Below are positions 12,961 to 24,144 of a stretch of DNA of 64,000 nt, in pieces (the first letter of the stretch is position 1; the number at the start of each line of letters is the position of its first letter). The stretch spans positions 32,646,616-32,710,615 of the forward strand of contig CM055280.1 in assembly GCA_029237695.1 (NCBI GenBank). The letters run 5' to 3'. Below the pieces are notes generated by a model. It searched no databases, was not told the origin of the DNA, and saw nothing but the letters and a program-made list of their open reading frames with translations. The stretch is from Conchocele bisecta (taxonomy: Eukaryota > Mollusca > Bivalvia > Lucinida > Thyasiridae). Position numbers and translations under genes: made by a program.

Positions 12961-13267
12961 TCTATGACGATACCTTTACAGCGATACGCTATTGAAACAA
13001 CATGTATTAGTACCCATAACATAACACAGTAATATCAGTATATATCACAGGAGATAGATTAAAACTATATAAACTATATAAACTAATGAAAATAGTTCCC
13101 ATACGTGGTAGAGGGGTATATTGATTATCTCCCTTGCCGAAAGTAGTTCAGTGATTTATTAATTCCAAATAAGACATGTTTGCGTAATGAGAAAACATGT
13201 TAGGTAATAAGCACAACTACAAATTACGGTGATGTGCTTATGCAATAACTATACTCTTACGTTTGTG

Positions 13268-13415
13268 TTTGATTTAATATGGTATTTATTAAACTCGTTA
13301 ACTGCTTTCATAAGAAACTCGGCAAACGCGTTTACTAATTTCATAAGAAACGAGGTTATGCCGAGTTTCTTATGAAATCAGTGAACGAGTTAATAAAATG
13401 TCATATTAAATCTGG
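13268..13415. repeat. fold-back element, family M5
   Basis: Inverted arms begin with GATTTAATATG and include AAACTCGTTAACTG and TTTCATAAGAAACTCGG; the arms meet near 13345. A degenerate copy is at about 57520-57620. No coding content. Confidence 0.7.
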
Positions 13416-13435
13416 ATAACCGGAATAGAGAGTAA

Positions 13436-13660
13436 ATGTAAATGCTTTGATTTAGCGACGGCTCGATGACCTTGCATGTCGGGACCGACTATTGAAGCCC
13501 CCATCCGATATGACTACATGTAGGCTAGCACGAAGTTGGTTGAGTTGTCCAAGGATAGGCCGAATCGGACAGAGGGTCGAGGTGGGAATCGAACTAGGGC
13601 TCTCCCGATCTGCAGTCCGACGGTGTAGATACCTAATGAGCTAATCCGACCACTATAGCT
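13436..13660 (-). repeat. tRNA-derived SINE
   Basis: Read on the minus strand, the head has a tRNA-like segment with an A-box-like TAGCTCATTAGGT and a B-box-like GTTCGATTCC about 45 bp later. A non-tRNA body follows, ending near TGCAAGGTCATCGAGCC and GCATTTACATTTAC. The body end recurs at about 50418-50470, showing that it is dispersed. The head could be mistaken for a tRNA gene, but it does not fold with an obvious acceptor stem. Confidence 0.65.
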
Positions 13661-15867
13661 ACATGTAGATTGTTCATGTTATTGTACCTCATTGGGCACG
13701 TTCATATCACGTGATAAAAATGGTATACCGTATCGCCCGCTCCACAACGCAGTGGGAATCATGAGAGGGGAATATTACAATATTACAGTTCCTCCTTCTC
13801 GAAATTACCCGAAGTGTCATTATGGAAATAGCCGAATTCTGGCTCATAGGCGGCGGAAGCGGAACATTATTGGGGGGCCGAATGTTGAGAGCCCGAAGTG
13901 CCCGATAGCGCTAGGGGGGTCCGGGGTCGGGGGAAATTTTTGAAATCCAAGTGGTGTGAAACGCCATTTCCTGCATTCTCAGCAAAGTTTGAGCACATTC
14001 TATTACTCTGATTTTTCCTGTTTCTGTATGCATATGTCAACACGGTTTCTGTATTTATACTAGAACAAGAAACGAGGCAAAGCCACGAAGGCCACGTTTT
14101 TTCCAAGCATAGACACTTGGATAACATAATTATACCCACTTTTTGTAGACTAGATGGCCGTGGCCTGCATGTCGCGCCGTGGGGCGAGGCATGGACACTA
14201 AAAAAATGGATATACATGTAGTAGATGGAAAAACTTTATCGAAAAACTTTAACCGGACACACGGACGGACGGACGTATGCCAAAATGCCGACGATATCGC
14301 GCTTTCCGCAAGCGGGTGCGACAATGATGATAAACACCCATGTGAAGTATCAAGGTAATGGGTGAAGCAGTTGCAGAGATATAGTACACGAAAAAACTCT
14401 AACAACAAAATTCAAAGTAATTTGACCTTGACATTGGGCACAGGGGCCGCACGGTTGGGGGTTAGAATTAAAATATGGATGATGATAAACACCCATGTGA
14501 AGTTTCAAGGTAATGGGCGAAGCAGTTGCAGAGATATAGTATAACGTTAAAAGTTTTAACCAACAAATTTAACAAGACGTACGTTAAAAAGTTAACGTTG
14601 AAAATGGCTAAGTCAATTACGTAGAAATAATAGGTGAAGGTAAAAAAAATGGTCACATGTTGGATAGTTGTATGTGGTAGGCACCCCTTGGTTATGAAGC
14701 TGTGAAAGTTTGGTGGTCCTAGGTGGTACAGTACCAAAGAAATGGACTTAAACACGAAAACTTAACATTGTAAATACGAAAACGTAACATTGAAAATGGC
14801 TAAGTCGACTGCGCGAAAAAATGGGTCAAGTTAAAAACATAGAAACATGTCAAGTAAATGAAAAGATGGCGTACGATACATGTTTCTGAAATAGCGCCTG
14901 CATTGGAATCGGAATCGTGTTCATAATTAAATATTCGGAATAATAATTAAAGGGCCTCTGCGATGCAGTTAATAGATAATATGCACATTATAGTACTTGA
15001 CACACACACAAACCTGGTAAAAACGAATGCATTTATTCCATCTCTGTCAGAAGATTAATATGCAGATTTAAGTTTATCTGCAAGTTAGCTGTGACGTCAC
15101 AGTAAGTACATTTAAATAATGCAAATTATAATATTTGTTTTACCATTAAAATCAATATTATTTTGAGTAATAAATTAATGTATTTGTTTCTTTCAAATTT
15201 AATCTGTATTTATGCATACATTATTATGCAGGACTTACTGTGACGTCATCAATGACTCATAAATACTATTAATGTAATTTTTAACATTCTTTCTTAATTA
15301 TTGTTTTCTTGATTATGTATACAATGTGACAGTTGTCGTCGTTTTTCCCTCCACCCGTTAGTAATTGTTTCAGTGTACCAGTTGATTAATCAAATCGAGT
15401 AAAGCATAGCTCTTTTCTTTTAGTACTCTGTGATAAAACATATTGCATATTGTAAAGCTATTAAAACATAACCGGTAATATAGCATGTGCCATCGTGATA
15501 AATAAAGGAATGGCTATAAACATGACGCGCTGTAAGTACCTTCTTAAAATGTGTTAATCATGTATGTTAGACAAGTGGCAATACATTATGTATGCCAGTG
15601 TTTAACTCCTGATCAAATACAAATACCGATGTAGCCTCATTATGTTAGAAGGAGATATCGTAAACCATGCTTGTCTTTTAAAATGTTATGTTGCAATTCA
15701 TGTATCATTAAATGTGCATGTACATACTCAACCGCCTACTCGTGTTAATATTTGTCAACTTCTTTAATTCAAAATATTTTAATAGAAGAAGAAGAAGAAT
15801 GTTTTATTTGACTTAAACTGAATACAGTTCCTCGTCATGAAACAAAATACAATCAATATAATACTGT
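13661..15867. other. non-coding host DNA with duplicated repeat fragments
   Basis: Two copies of a unit beginning ATGATGATAAACACCCATGT (about 14317-14390 and 14475-14545) end in GCAGTTGCAGAGATATAGTA and belong to a dispersed bivalve-type repeat. A palindromic pair around CTGTGACGTCACAGTAAGT and ACTTACTGTGACGTCATC lies at 15090-15250. No supported gene. Confidence 0.5.
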
Positions 15868-15985
15868 GTTTTAAATCGAGCAGATTGATTGACTGAGCCG
15901 GAGCTGTGGCTCAGACAATCGAATTGCTTGATTCCGTGTTGGCATTGCCATAATCTGGGCCAGACTAATGCCGGCGACTGTGTGC
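15868..15985. repeat. MITE family M1 fragment
   Basis: Retains the family hairpin around GAGCCGGAGCTGTGGCTC and the GATTGACTGAGCC arm, but both termini are eroded. Confidence 0.55.
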
Positions 15986-16247
15986 ATTCCAAACATTTAC
16001 CTCTACCACTGAAAAGAACTTGGACTTGTTTGCGTTGCGTCATTACACTAGAGTCATTCAGTATCGTCATTTGACGTCTTACAACTAATAAATGTACGGA
16101 TTTTGTCAGTACAGGATACGACAGTACTTTACCGGGTATGGAAGGTCGGCGAGCCAAGTCCTACCCTTAAATATAAGATAATTAACTAACTAACGGCACT
16201 CCTGTATCAGTCAGCGTGTCTTCGGTCAATTCATCGCGGTTTACCTG

Positions 16248-16461
16248 AGTAGTAGTAAGGGAGTCAAAATGATACCACCTACCGTGGTATCGTTACGGTA
16301 GGTATCGTTTATAACCCTCTATAATACCCCCACCACCCCCGAAAATCAAAAAATTGGTTAACGAGGAAAATTGGGTCTCCCGACAGCAAATTTATGAATT
16401 TTTGGAGAAAATAATTTTGAGAAGAGGGAGTCCCAATTATATTGGTAATTGACTTTTGAAA
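16248..16461 (+). repeat. Polinton 1 left terminal inverted repeat
   Basis: Matches the inverse of 33779-33978 almost base for base. Differences are a 15 bp imperfect tandem duplication at 16295-16309, a two-base difference in an A run, and one terminal substitution. A terminal hairpin forms from GATACCAC and GTGGTATC. Confidence 0.95.
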
Positions 16462-16471
16462 AAAGTCGAAA

Positions 16472-16732
16472 TCATTCATGCAAGTACAATAGTTTATATT
16501 CCTCATTTTTCTTCTCCGATATAGCTAATTTATTTCGCAGATCAGCAACTAATTCTACCACCTGACAGCGTAGTTGCTTATGTCTACAAAGAGTTTGGGC
16601 ACTAACGAATTTACAAGGGCATCTAGGGCATTGAAATTGTGGGGGGACACAAGGAAACTTTCTACGTCTCGCTAGATGCCTTCGTAGATAGTCTTTACAC
16701 GTAAACGTCTTACAACAAGTCTCACACTCCAT
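16472..16732 (-). CDS. small C2H2-type zinc-finger protein
   Basis: An intact 86-residue frame. Two finger-like units are visible: CETCCKTFTCKDYLRRHL near the N-terminus and CPRCPCKFVSAQTLCRHK around residues 36-55, followed by a charged, probably helical tail (ELVADLRNKLAISEKKNEEY). It likely binds nucleic acid; a regulatory role is inference. The start lies 22 bp from a motif shared with the polymerase promoter region, transcribed divergently from it. Small finger proteins next to polB are seen in other Polintons. Confidence 0.75.
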   Translation of the reverse strand: MECETCCKTFTCKDYLRRHLARRRKFPCVPPQFQCPRCPCKFVSAQTLCRHKQLRCQVVELVADLRNKLAISEKKNEEYKLLYLHE

Positions 16733-16747
16733 TATATATGTATATAC

Positions 16748-16818
16748 AATTTATCTGTTCAATTGGATGTGAAAAAAACATTATGTAAATTTTTGACGTC
16801 CAATTGAACAGATAAATT
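16748..16818. promoter_or_regulatory. inverted-repeat divergent promoter candidate
   Basis: A 23 bp inverted repeat with one mismatch. The arms at 16748-16770 and 16796-16818 are both ACRTCCAATTGAACAGATAA when read toward the neighbouring gene. One arm faces the zinc-finger gene, the other polB, and each is followed by an AT-rich TATA-like stretch. A third copy in the same gene-relative orientation lies at 33724-33740. Confidence 0.65.
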
Positions 16819-16864
16819 TTATAGGTTATAACAAAAGTATATACAAAAGTATAATACAGAAAAT

Positions 16865-19800
16865 ATGATAACGCCAGAAACTAGAGCAGAAATAGAAAGT
16901 TTGAGAAGAGAAGCCGAATCTCTAGGGATTACTTATAGTACACGGTTGAGAGTTAGGGGGTTGACAAAGCTGATAAATGCCACAAAGAATGAGGCGTTTA
17001 TGAAGCGGTTTACCCGCGCCTATAAAAGATGGGGCATTTACAAACCTCTCACTAGCGGATGAAGTTGGTAACAGAATTCAAAAAGAAAGTATTGCGGAGT
17101 TAAGGGCTAGTGTAATAAAACCTTCAAGCACCAATAATTTGTCCCAAATTAGACACACAGGTGGCCCAATACAAAATAAAAGATCTCTCGTTCGCGCGAT
17201 AGTGGAAAAAGGTGAAGAAATATTAGGGGGCTCACGATGAAACATTGGAAAAGGTAGAAAATGGAAGACGGGTAGTTACATTATCCTTTCGTAAAAACAT
17301 TAACATTAACGAGTCTGAACGCATGTCCGATAAACTCGCTCCGTATCTAACAACCAATTTTTATTTGAGATATTCATATTCTTACAAGCTAGAACATATG
17401 GAGGAAATTAAAAATGGAAAACTGTAACTATAATAATGCACAAAAATCTCGGTGGTAGCGAACCACTATCATCAATGAAAACCGTTAAAAAATGGCTGTC
17501 AGATAAGGAGCAAACACGAATAATGTCCGATAAAATAGACAGACCGAATACAAAGTGGAAGTTTGTAAGATGGGTAGAGGTTTTCGTAAAGCTAATACAG
17601 GGTAGTAGGGAATAGATTTGGGACTACAATCCAAAGAAGCGGCAGGAGGAGAACTTCCAAAATGGCTGAAGAATAAAAAAGGTATGTATTCTTTAGATAA
17701 GTATAATGACGACCTTTGTCTGTTCAGGTGTCTAGCTATGCATATGACAGATAAAAGACCCGACAGATGTACAGAAAAGGCGAAAGAACTTAGTAAGCAA
17801 TATTTTGGTAGTAATGTGGTTTCACCAATTCCTTTTTCAGATCTGAAAAAGGTTTGAAGAGTTTTTTAAAATCGGTATAGAAGTATATCAACCCACCGAA
17901 TGTAATATATGGTGGTTGAAAAAGGTACCAGCGCACTATAAGGCAATAGGTTATAAACAATGACAATAGGACTGTTTAATAATCACGCATTTCTGATAAA
18001 AAACCTTAAAAACCTATCTAAAATTTACGCCTGCGATAATTGCAAGCAGAAATTCACGAAAGCGAGTAATATGAAGAGACACGGACCAAAATGTATGAAA
18101 GGTGAGACAAAAGTAGTATGTGATGGTAATTATTTAGAGCGCCCGCGTTCGTCGTTCGAGAAAGCGTTCTACCAAAAAGTTCTAACAGTTATGGGCGATC
18201 GATTGGATGTACTCTGTGGAAAAGCGCGAGGGAATTCACATTCACCACGAACAGTGTGGACACGGGGGTGAAAGATGGATTTTAGGAGCTCCAGTAGATG
18301 GATACTGTCCAGAAACCAATACCGTATATCAATATAACGGCTGTTACTGGCACGGGTGTGAGATTCATGCAAACCATAGAAAAGAAGAACGCGCATCCAC
18401 TATGAGAAGAGATACACTTATTAGAAGAAGCAAAGAATTCAGCCTAGTAGTTATGTGGGAATGCGAATTTCAAAGAACTGGTAAAGACATAAAGATCGGT
18501 TGCGACACTACTCTTTATCCATATCAGATAGTATACGATTTTGAGGCATATCTCAACCCAGAATTTGAAACTCTCGGTAATAATCTAGAGTACGAAGCCG
18601 AGCACGTTCCGGTAAGCGTTAGTATAGGAGATAATTTCTCAGGAACAGTAACTCATATTTGTGATAAAGATCCCGCAAAACAAACGCAAAATTCGTAGAA
18701 GATTTGAAAGTCAGGGGAAAAGCTATAAGAGAAGAAGTGTGGTCAAGATATGGGTTTAATACAGAACATTTACGTAAAAACCAAATCGCCAAGATCGAAC
18801 AGTGGATAGAGCAAGTACCGGTTATAGGTTTTAACAGCAGTAAGTACGATATAAACTTAATAAAGAAATACCTAGTAGGCGAACTGGCATCAACAACAAA
18901 GAAAGTAATGGTCGGAAAACGTGCAAACGCAACAATATTTCTATTTACTCCAGAGTTTAGATTTCTTGATGTAATACTTTATCTAGGACCCGGTGTAAGT
19001 TACGATAGTTGGATAAAAGCCTACGAATGCAAAGGACAGAAATCTTTCTTTCCTTATGAGTGGTTCGATTCTCCAGACCAGGAAACTGGATTACCCAGGA
19101 CTACCGGATATAGAGAATTGGTATTCCAAACTATCTGGGAAAATGTTAATAGATGAAACAGAATTAAGTAAATGTCGTAGAATTTTCGAAGAAAATAATA
19201 TGAAAACTTTCAGAGATTGGTTGAAATATTATAACGATTTAGATGTAGCACCGTTCCTAGAAGCGGTGGAAAAAAATGTGTGAGTTTTATAAACACAGAG
19301 GTGTGGATATTTTCAAAGATGCGGTAACACTACATGGAGTAGCTATACAATATTTATTGAGAGGAACCATTAAAGAACAAAAATCTTCAAAGACGATTAT
19401 ACCGGAGGATGCTCTATATGCACCAAAAGAAGAAACATACGAAATGATGAAGGACGCTCTAGTTGGCGGTCCATCAATAGTATTTACACGATATGCAGAA
19501 GCTGGTGTTTCAAATATTAGAGTGGGTTCCAAACCGTGCAAGGCTGTTTTGGGGTACGACGCCAAACGCGTTATATTTATCTACGTTAAATAAAGAGATG
19601 CCGTGTGGGAGAGAAATATACACCATATAGATACCCAACATAACCCTAAATTATTAAAAAGTTTTATAGTTTTATCCGGAGACTGGTTTGGGTTTGCGGA
19701 GGTGGATATAGAAGTTCCACACAACTTAAAAGATAAGTTTTCTGAAATGTCCCCAATATTTATAAACAGAGAAGTAGAGGTTGATGAAGTTCCCACACAC

Positions 19801-20815
19801 ATGTTAAAATATTTAAAAGATACTGGCCGAACAAGAGGAGATGAAAAAAATTGGTGGGATCTATGACAGCCACTAAAGTATTGCTGTACGCGCCACTGTT
19901 GAAATGGTATTTAAAACACGGCCTAGAAATAACTGGAGTTCATCGTGTTATAGATTATATTAGCGGAAAACCATTCGAATGGTTCGCAAAAGAAGTTACA
20001 GCCGCAAGACGAACGGGTGATGTAGAACCAAATAAGAAACCAGTAGCCGACATAATGAAATTATTAGGAAAACTCGTGTTGTGGAAAATGATAGAGGCAA
20101 CGGAGAAGACATTTAAATACGACATATACACAAAACGAAACCTGTGTTGACAAAGCATTAAGATCCGCGTATTTTGATGATTTGGAAGAGATAGGAGATG
20201 CGTACGAAATATCTTCAAGAAAAACCCAGGTGTGCGGTAAAAGAGACCATTCCATTGTGGAATAGCGGTTTATCAACTAGCTAAATTGAGAATGTTGGAA
20301 TTTTACTACGAATTTCTTGACAAATACGTAAAAAGAGAAGACTTTTAATTAATACAGATGGATACGGATAGTATGTATAGGAGTTAGTGGAAAAACGATA
20401 GAGGAATTGATTAGACCTAACTTACTAGACGGGTTTGAAAAAGAAAAAAAGAAATGGTTGGCTTGGGATAAATGGAGCGAAAGAGAGCCCGGACTTTTCA
20501 AAATGGAATTTAGCGGAGATAGGGCGATAGCGTTATCTAGTAAGTGTTATTTTGTAGAAAAAATTTAATTCTATTAATAAAAACTCTGCGAAAGGAATGT
20601 CCAAGAGAACTAACAATTTAAATTGGGATAGATATAAACGAGTACTAACCGAAACTACAGAAGATGGAAAACACATTATAGATGTAGCACAAAATAGGGG
20701 ATTTAAAATGAAAGACGGTGTTATGAAAACGTACTGTCAACAAAAATTAGGACTCTCGGCATACTACGATAAAAGACGTGTGTTACCAGACGGAATACAT
20801 ACAGAACCTCTCTAA
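16865..20815 (+). pseudogene. polB: protein-primed family B DNA polymerase, frame-broken
   Basis: Replicative polymerase of the element. In order, spread over three frames: a SAP-like helical N-terminus (16865-17062); an OTU-like DDLCLFRC motif near 17707; a C2H2 finger (CDNCKQKFTKASNMKRH, about 18031); a Vsr-like nuclease motif NGCYWHGC (18336-18359); exonuclease motifs YDFEAY (about 18535), GFNSSKYDINLI (about 18829) and YNDLDV (about 19237); polymerase motif A around GYDA (about 19554); motif C DTDS (20361-20372); and a C-terminus at 20815. At least ten single-base frame changes separate otherwise conserved blocks, with motif A itself altered after DA. The order matches the copy in Polinton 2. 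Ends 45 bp from the convergent integrase gene. Confidence 0.9.
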
Positions 20816-20859
20816 TGATTTATTTAATAATTTTGAAAAAAATTAAGAAAATTAGCAAT

Positions 20860-21892
20860 CTAAAGACTCTGATGATCCAGGGGCAGCTGGGTGTCAGAAG
20901 GCACCGCGAGAAGTTCTTCGCGAACAAACCCTCGAGATGGCCCATCATCCAAATAGTAGAGCACGGGCTCATCGGGCTTGGTAATAGATCGATCTAGATG
21001 ATATACATTGAGAGACCACACGGGATCAGTCGCGCGGCGGCTGCCACCTTCGAGCTCTCCCGGTTGATAGAGGTACCGGACATCAATATCTGATGGAAGC
21101 CGTTGCTCCTCTAAACCAACGGGTCGCCCGCGCGAGACGGCAGAGGGCTCGCTCGTCACCCTTTTAAACTTGATGGCATCTACGGGCTTCTTACCTATCA
21201 ATCTGGTCCCCTCTCCGTTCAGTGCGGAGACCACGGCGGGCAGTCTGGCCACCCACTCGGTCGATCGCGAATGAGGGTCTACAAGTTCTTTAGCGTATTG
21301 GTGTCCGAACAGTCTCTCAGCCAGGGTTCGATTGAAGCGTTCCACGATCCCCTGGTCCCGGTGGATGTTGACGCGGCCGCGTCTGATAGAAACTTCGTGC
21401 TTAGACAATAGATGAGAGACCGCGCCCATGAACTCGCGGCCGGGATCGACCTGGAGAAGATTCGGCCATTTGAGAGGACTCCTCTTATATATTCGGGAGA
21501 GAGCCTCGGCCACCTCCTTAGACTCTTTAGTGGCCAACGGCTCAGCCCCCTTATAACGACTCGCTACGTCAACGACTGTCAGCGCGTACTTGTACGTCTT
21601 ACGACCGACGCGATCGTGAGGGAGAAACAGGAGATCCGCTTGGTGAACTTGGTTCGGTACCGGCACGTCGAATTTCGGGCGCGGAATATTGTGAGGCGGC
21701 GGGTAAATAGATCTGCCAGATGGCCTGCTTCTTGAGCCATTCCTTGACAGCGTTTTCTGAAACCTTGGTCGCCGCCGCGAGGTTCTTGATGGCAGAGAGT
21801 CCCTTCCAGTAGCCGCGGGGGCTATAGTACACGTTCGCTAGCTTGCGCGTTAGGCGAACCGATAGTTTGGTATTAAGTTTGCGCGTGTTCAT
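20860..21892 (-). CDS. int: retrovirus-type integrase (rve), one frameshift
   Basis: Inserts element DNA into the host genome. The N-terminal part (from 21892) has the Polinton-type helical region with YYSPRGYWKG and KVSENAVKEWLKKQ. The frame then shifts by one base near 21700, and the catalytic core continues from about 21680 with QADLLFL (first Asp), LLQVDPGREF (second Asp) and GIVERFNRTL (Glu): a complete DDE triad with GIVERFNR spacing. The ~110 C-terminal residues (VRYLYQPGELEG...VWSLNVYHL) resemble the SH3/chromo-like tail. About 344 residues overall, near normal. Convergent with polB and overlapped by 20 bp at its start by the next minus-strand ORF. Confidence 0.92.
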
Positions 21893-22223
21893 CGTATGCG
21901 ATGTATTCTAATATATCTGACAACCTCCAACATGCCCTCGCCAGATCGTCCGGTAACTGCGTCGATAATAATAAACCTTTGTTGGAAGTACAATCGCGAT
22001 TGGGGGTTAAGTTCTGAAGGAAATTGGGAAAATCTAATCCCCCAGGATTGGTGGAGGAATATAACATCCGCTTTGCGAAAAGGGTGGCCGCTTTTTCGTC
22101 CTCCCGCCACGTCTCGAGAGAATCTCGGGCCAGACGAATCATACCCTTTGCACCAGCTATGCGGTGTTTAAGGGCAGTGTAGCCTACATCAATCATAGCA
22201 AAATAAAGTTCGTCAACTGACAT
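21873..22223 (-). CDS. hypothetical protein of Polinton 1
   Basis: A 116-residue frame, MSVDELYFAMIDVG..., soluble and mixed in charge, with no domain recognised. Its stop overlaps the integrase start by 20 bp and it is co-oriented with the following minus-strand genes, suggesting one transcript. A second frame (21889-22110) is open over part of it, so an indel cannot be excluded. A CAATCGCGATTGG palindrome lies inside at 21991-22003. Confidence 0.5.
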   Translation of the reverse strand: MSVDELYFAMIDVGYTALKHRIAGAKGMIRLARDSLETWREDEKAATLFAKRMLYSSTNPGGLDFPNFLQNLTPNRDCTSNKGLLLSTQLPDDLARACWRLSDILEYIAYDEHAQT

Positions 22224-22271
22224 CGTCTATATATATATATATATAAAAAAAATAGTTTATTTAATAATAAT

Positions 22272-22703
22272 TTAAAATCTCGATTGAATATAGTAGCCGA
22301 CGAGACCACCACACCCATTCCCACGACGATGAACGCGATCTCGCGGTCTTTTTTGGGCCTCTGACGGTACATATAAATCTGAAAGTTGGGGCTCGCGATC
22401 CAACGGCGCGAGACTTTTCTGCGGATATGCCAGCGCGTACTCGCGGTTGGCTTCTTCAACGTTCTGAAAAGTTTGTGCGGCGTGATTTTCGCGGCGAAGC
22501 TCTTCATTGACCCAGTCAAGATGGGCGGTTCGTTTTTCCGACCACGCTTCCTTTGCGCTATTGAATTGTTCTACAGCTAAATCGTGACGCGTACTCTCCT
22601 CATCCGCGTTCGAGCTTTGTAGTTTAGAGAATAGAAAGTTGCTGCCGGTGAACGCAAATGCGTTTAAGAGTGCACCACCTATCATCATTGCGATTGAAGC
22701 CAT
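22272..22703 (-). CDS. conserved Polinton membrane-associated protein
   Basis: Starts MASIAMMIGGALLNAFAFTG, a hydrophobic N-terminal segment. A helical, charged middle follows (STRHDLAVEQFNSAKEAWSE), then a LSDLYVPSE motif. After a run of six A the frame appears to shift; in the alternative frame a second membrane segment (IAFIVVGMGVVVSSATIF) follows, so the native C-terminus is probably in that frame. The N-terminus and the LSDxY motif are familiar from Polinton/adintovirus proteins of unknown function. The start codon immediately follows the stop of the upstream gene. Confidence 0.7.
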   Translation of the reverse strand: MASIAMMIGGALLNAFAFTGSNFLFSKLQSSNADEESTRHDLAVEQFNSAKEAWSEKRTAHLDWVNEELRRENHAAQTFQNVEEANREYALAYPQKSLAPLDREPQLSDLYVPSEAQKRPRDRVHRRGNGCGGLVGYYIQSRF

Positions 22704-22937
22704 TTATTTCCATATATTAACTGGTAGAATTCCAGCTTTAACTAGATAATCTCGGGTCCAAACTGCGGCCGCTACATCTAAGGTCGCGAGCCCTACGTCT
22801 CTCACAGTAAAGTCCAATTTGGGAGCGGATCCTCCTAGGGCCATCTTTGATAGTCGAGCATACCCGATACTTAAACCCGATATCACCACGGCGTGATAAA
22901 GCGCATTCACTAACATTTTACCGTCTTGTTCAGCCAT
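22704..22937 (-). CDS. small conserved Polinton membrane protein
   Basis: An intact 77-residue frame. It has a short acidic start (MAEQDGKMLVNALYHA), one hydrophobic helix (VVISGLSIGYARL), a KLDFT...DVGLATLDVAAAVWT segment that may be a second helix, and a C-terminus DYLVKAGILPVNIWK. This plan recurs next to the preceding gene in other Polintons; function is unknown, a virion membrane or internal role being conjecture. Its stop abuts the start of the next gene. Confidence 0.75.
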   Translation of the reverse strand: MAEQDGKMLVNALYHAVVISGLSIGYARLSKMALGGSAPKLDFTVRDVGLATLDVAAAVWTRDYLVKAGILPVNIWK

Positions 22938-22961
22938 TATTGCATATAAAAGGGGTCGCGA

Positions 22962-23470
22962 TCAATGTTTAAATGGGGCGCGTCCAATCGCGATTGGTGT
23001 TTCGTAACTTTCTTCTGAACCCTGTCTTGTTGTTTTTTTCGATAATATTGGGTATTTCCACACGCACAGGGCACCAACAACTGCCAGACCACCACCAACA
23101 ACCCAACTCCAATTCACGAATTTGGGTTCAATCGGATTCGCCCAACTCCAACGGCGGTTGGTATTGGGTGTTGAGTGTGCTTCCAATTCGTGAATTGGGG
23201 TTGTACTCAACTCTGTCTTCAGATGTTTTGCTGTCTCCGTCCCCGATTGCAACCCCAATCTCGATTGGAGTTTAGCCTCTCGAAGCTCGGCGAGTATTTT
23301 ATCTTGTTCAACTTTTCGGGTGGCAGCCGCCGCCCACCCAGCTGCCTGTCTTTTGGGATTTTTTTATATGCGGTATGTCATCCAGTGGCGGAGTAACACT
23401 CGGGTTCGATTGGGTTGGAGCAATCGGGTTCAACTCCGTCACTCTCGCGGGTGTGTCTTGTTGTCATCAT
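22962..23470 (-). CDS. single-pass membrane protein, frame-broken N-terminus
   Basis: The C-terminal 98 residues are open and contain a membrane segment WVVGGGLAVVGALCVWKYPI. They follow a Pro/Asn/Glu-rich linker (NPIEPKF) and are followed by a basic tail. Upstream coding potential continues in other frames to an ATG at 23470 (MMTTRHTRESDGVEP), through a charged helix (TRKVEQDKILAELREAKL), so at least two indels interrupt it. The linker DNA is studded with CCAAT...ATTGG palindromes. No family function is known to me; the layout resembles the protein at 27713-28073. Confidence 0.6.
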
Positions 23471-23479
23471 TTTCAGGGC

Positions 23480-24024
23480 TTATAGTTCGTGGGCATATAT
23501 GTCCAAATTGACAGTGTTTACCGTGGTAAACGCGGTTGTCAGCGGAGCTAAGTACATTCCAAACTTGTGATAAATTGAGCAGCAGGCTGTTCTAAGAGTG
23601 TGACCTATAAAAGGGTCCAGTCTCTAGATCGTCAATCAATCCCGCGGTGTTTGGTATAGGAGAAGTATACTAACGGCGGTTGCGTACAAATGAATAGCCG
23701 CCGATCCGAGAGTTTTGTCATCTCCGCTCCCAATTTGGATTCGTATCGCGCATACATTTTATCGATCTCCGCATCTGACATCTTATCCACCTGAAAAACT
23801 GAGAGACGCCTACCGAGATAATGCTCCGATTGTCACCAGCAACCAGCGCCAGCTAGCCGCTCTCGTCGCGCCGCATTTTCATTTTCATTCGGAGTCGTTG
23901 CACTCAACCCAATACCAACCGCCGTTGGAGTTGATTCCGATTGCTCTGTCGGATGATTATCTATGTTGGCAGTCGGAGTTGAGGTTTCTTCTATTAGCTG
24001 ATCGAGAAGTTCGTCGCAGTTCAT
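23480..24024 (-). pseudogene. conserved Polinton protein (N-terminal linker plus helical domain), frame-broken
   Basis: The N-terminus MNCDELLDQLIEET leads into a Thr/Pro/Asn-rich linker (to about 23833). After a frame change come IDKMYARYESKLG and, after another, a hydrophobic-helical region including AAIHLYATAVSIL, IDDLETGPFIGH and FGMYLAPLTTAFTTV, with a stop at 23480. These blocks in this order are a recurrent Polinton protein of unknown role. It is too fragmented to appear as one open frame; at least three indels are needed to explain it. The stop is 10 bp from the start of the next minus-strand gene. Confidence 0.65.
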
Positions 24025-24144
24025 TTTTCTTAAAATTAATTTAACTATTCTAACAAGTCATCATCACTTTAACATATTGGCAAGCGCACCACCCGATACT
24101 TATGATCACCATTATGCTCGCAACAAAGCTCGCAGCGGAGCACC

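Noticed and set aside
13560..13660. possible tRNA gene on the minus strand
   Set aside because: A- and B-box-like sequences are present but the acceptor arm does not pair, and the tail recurs elsewhere. Read as a SINE head.
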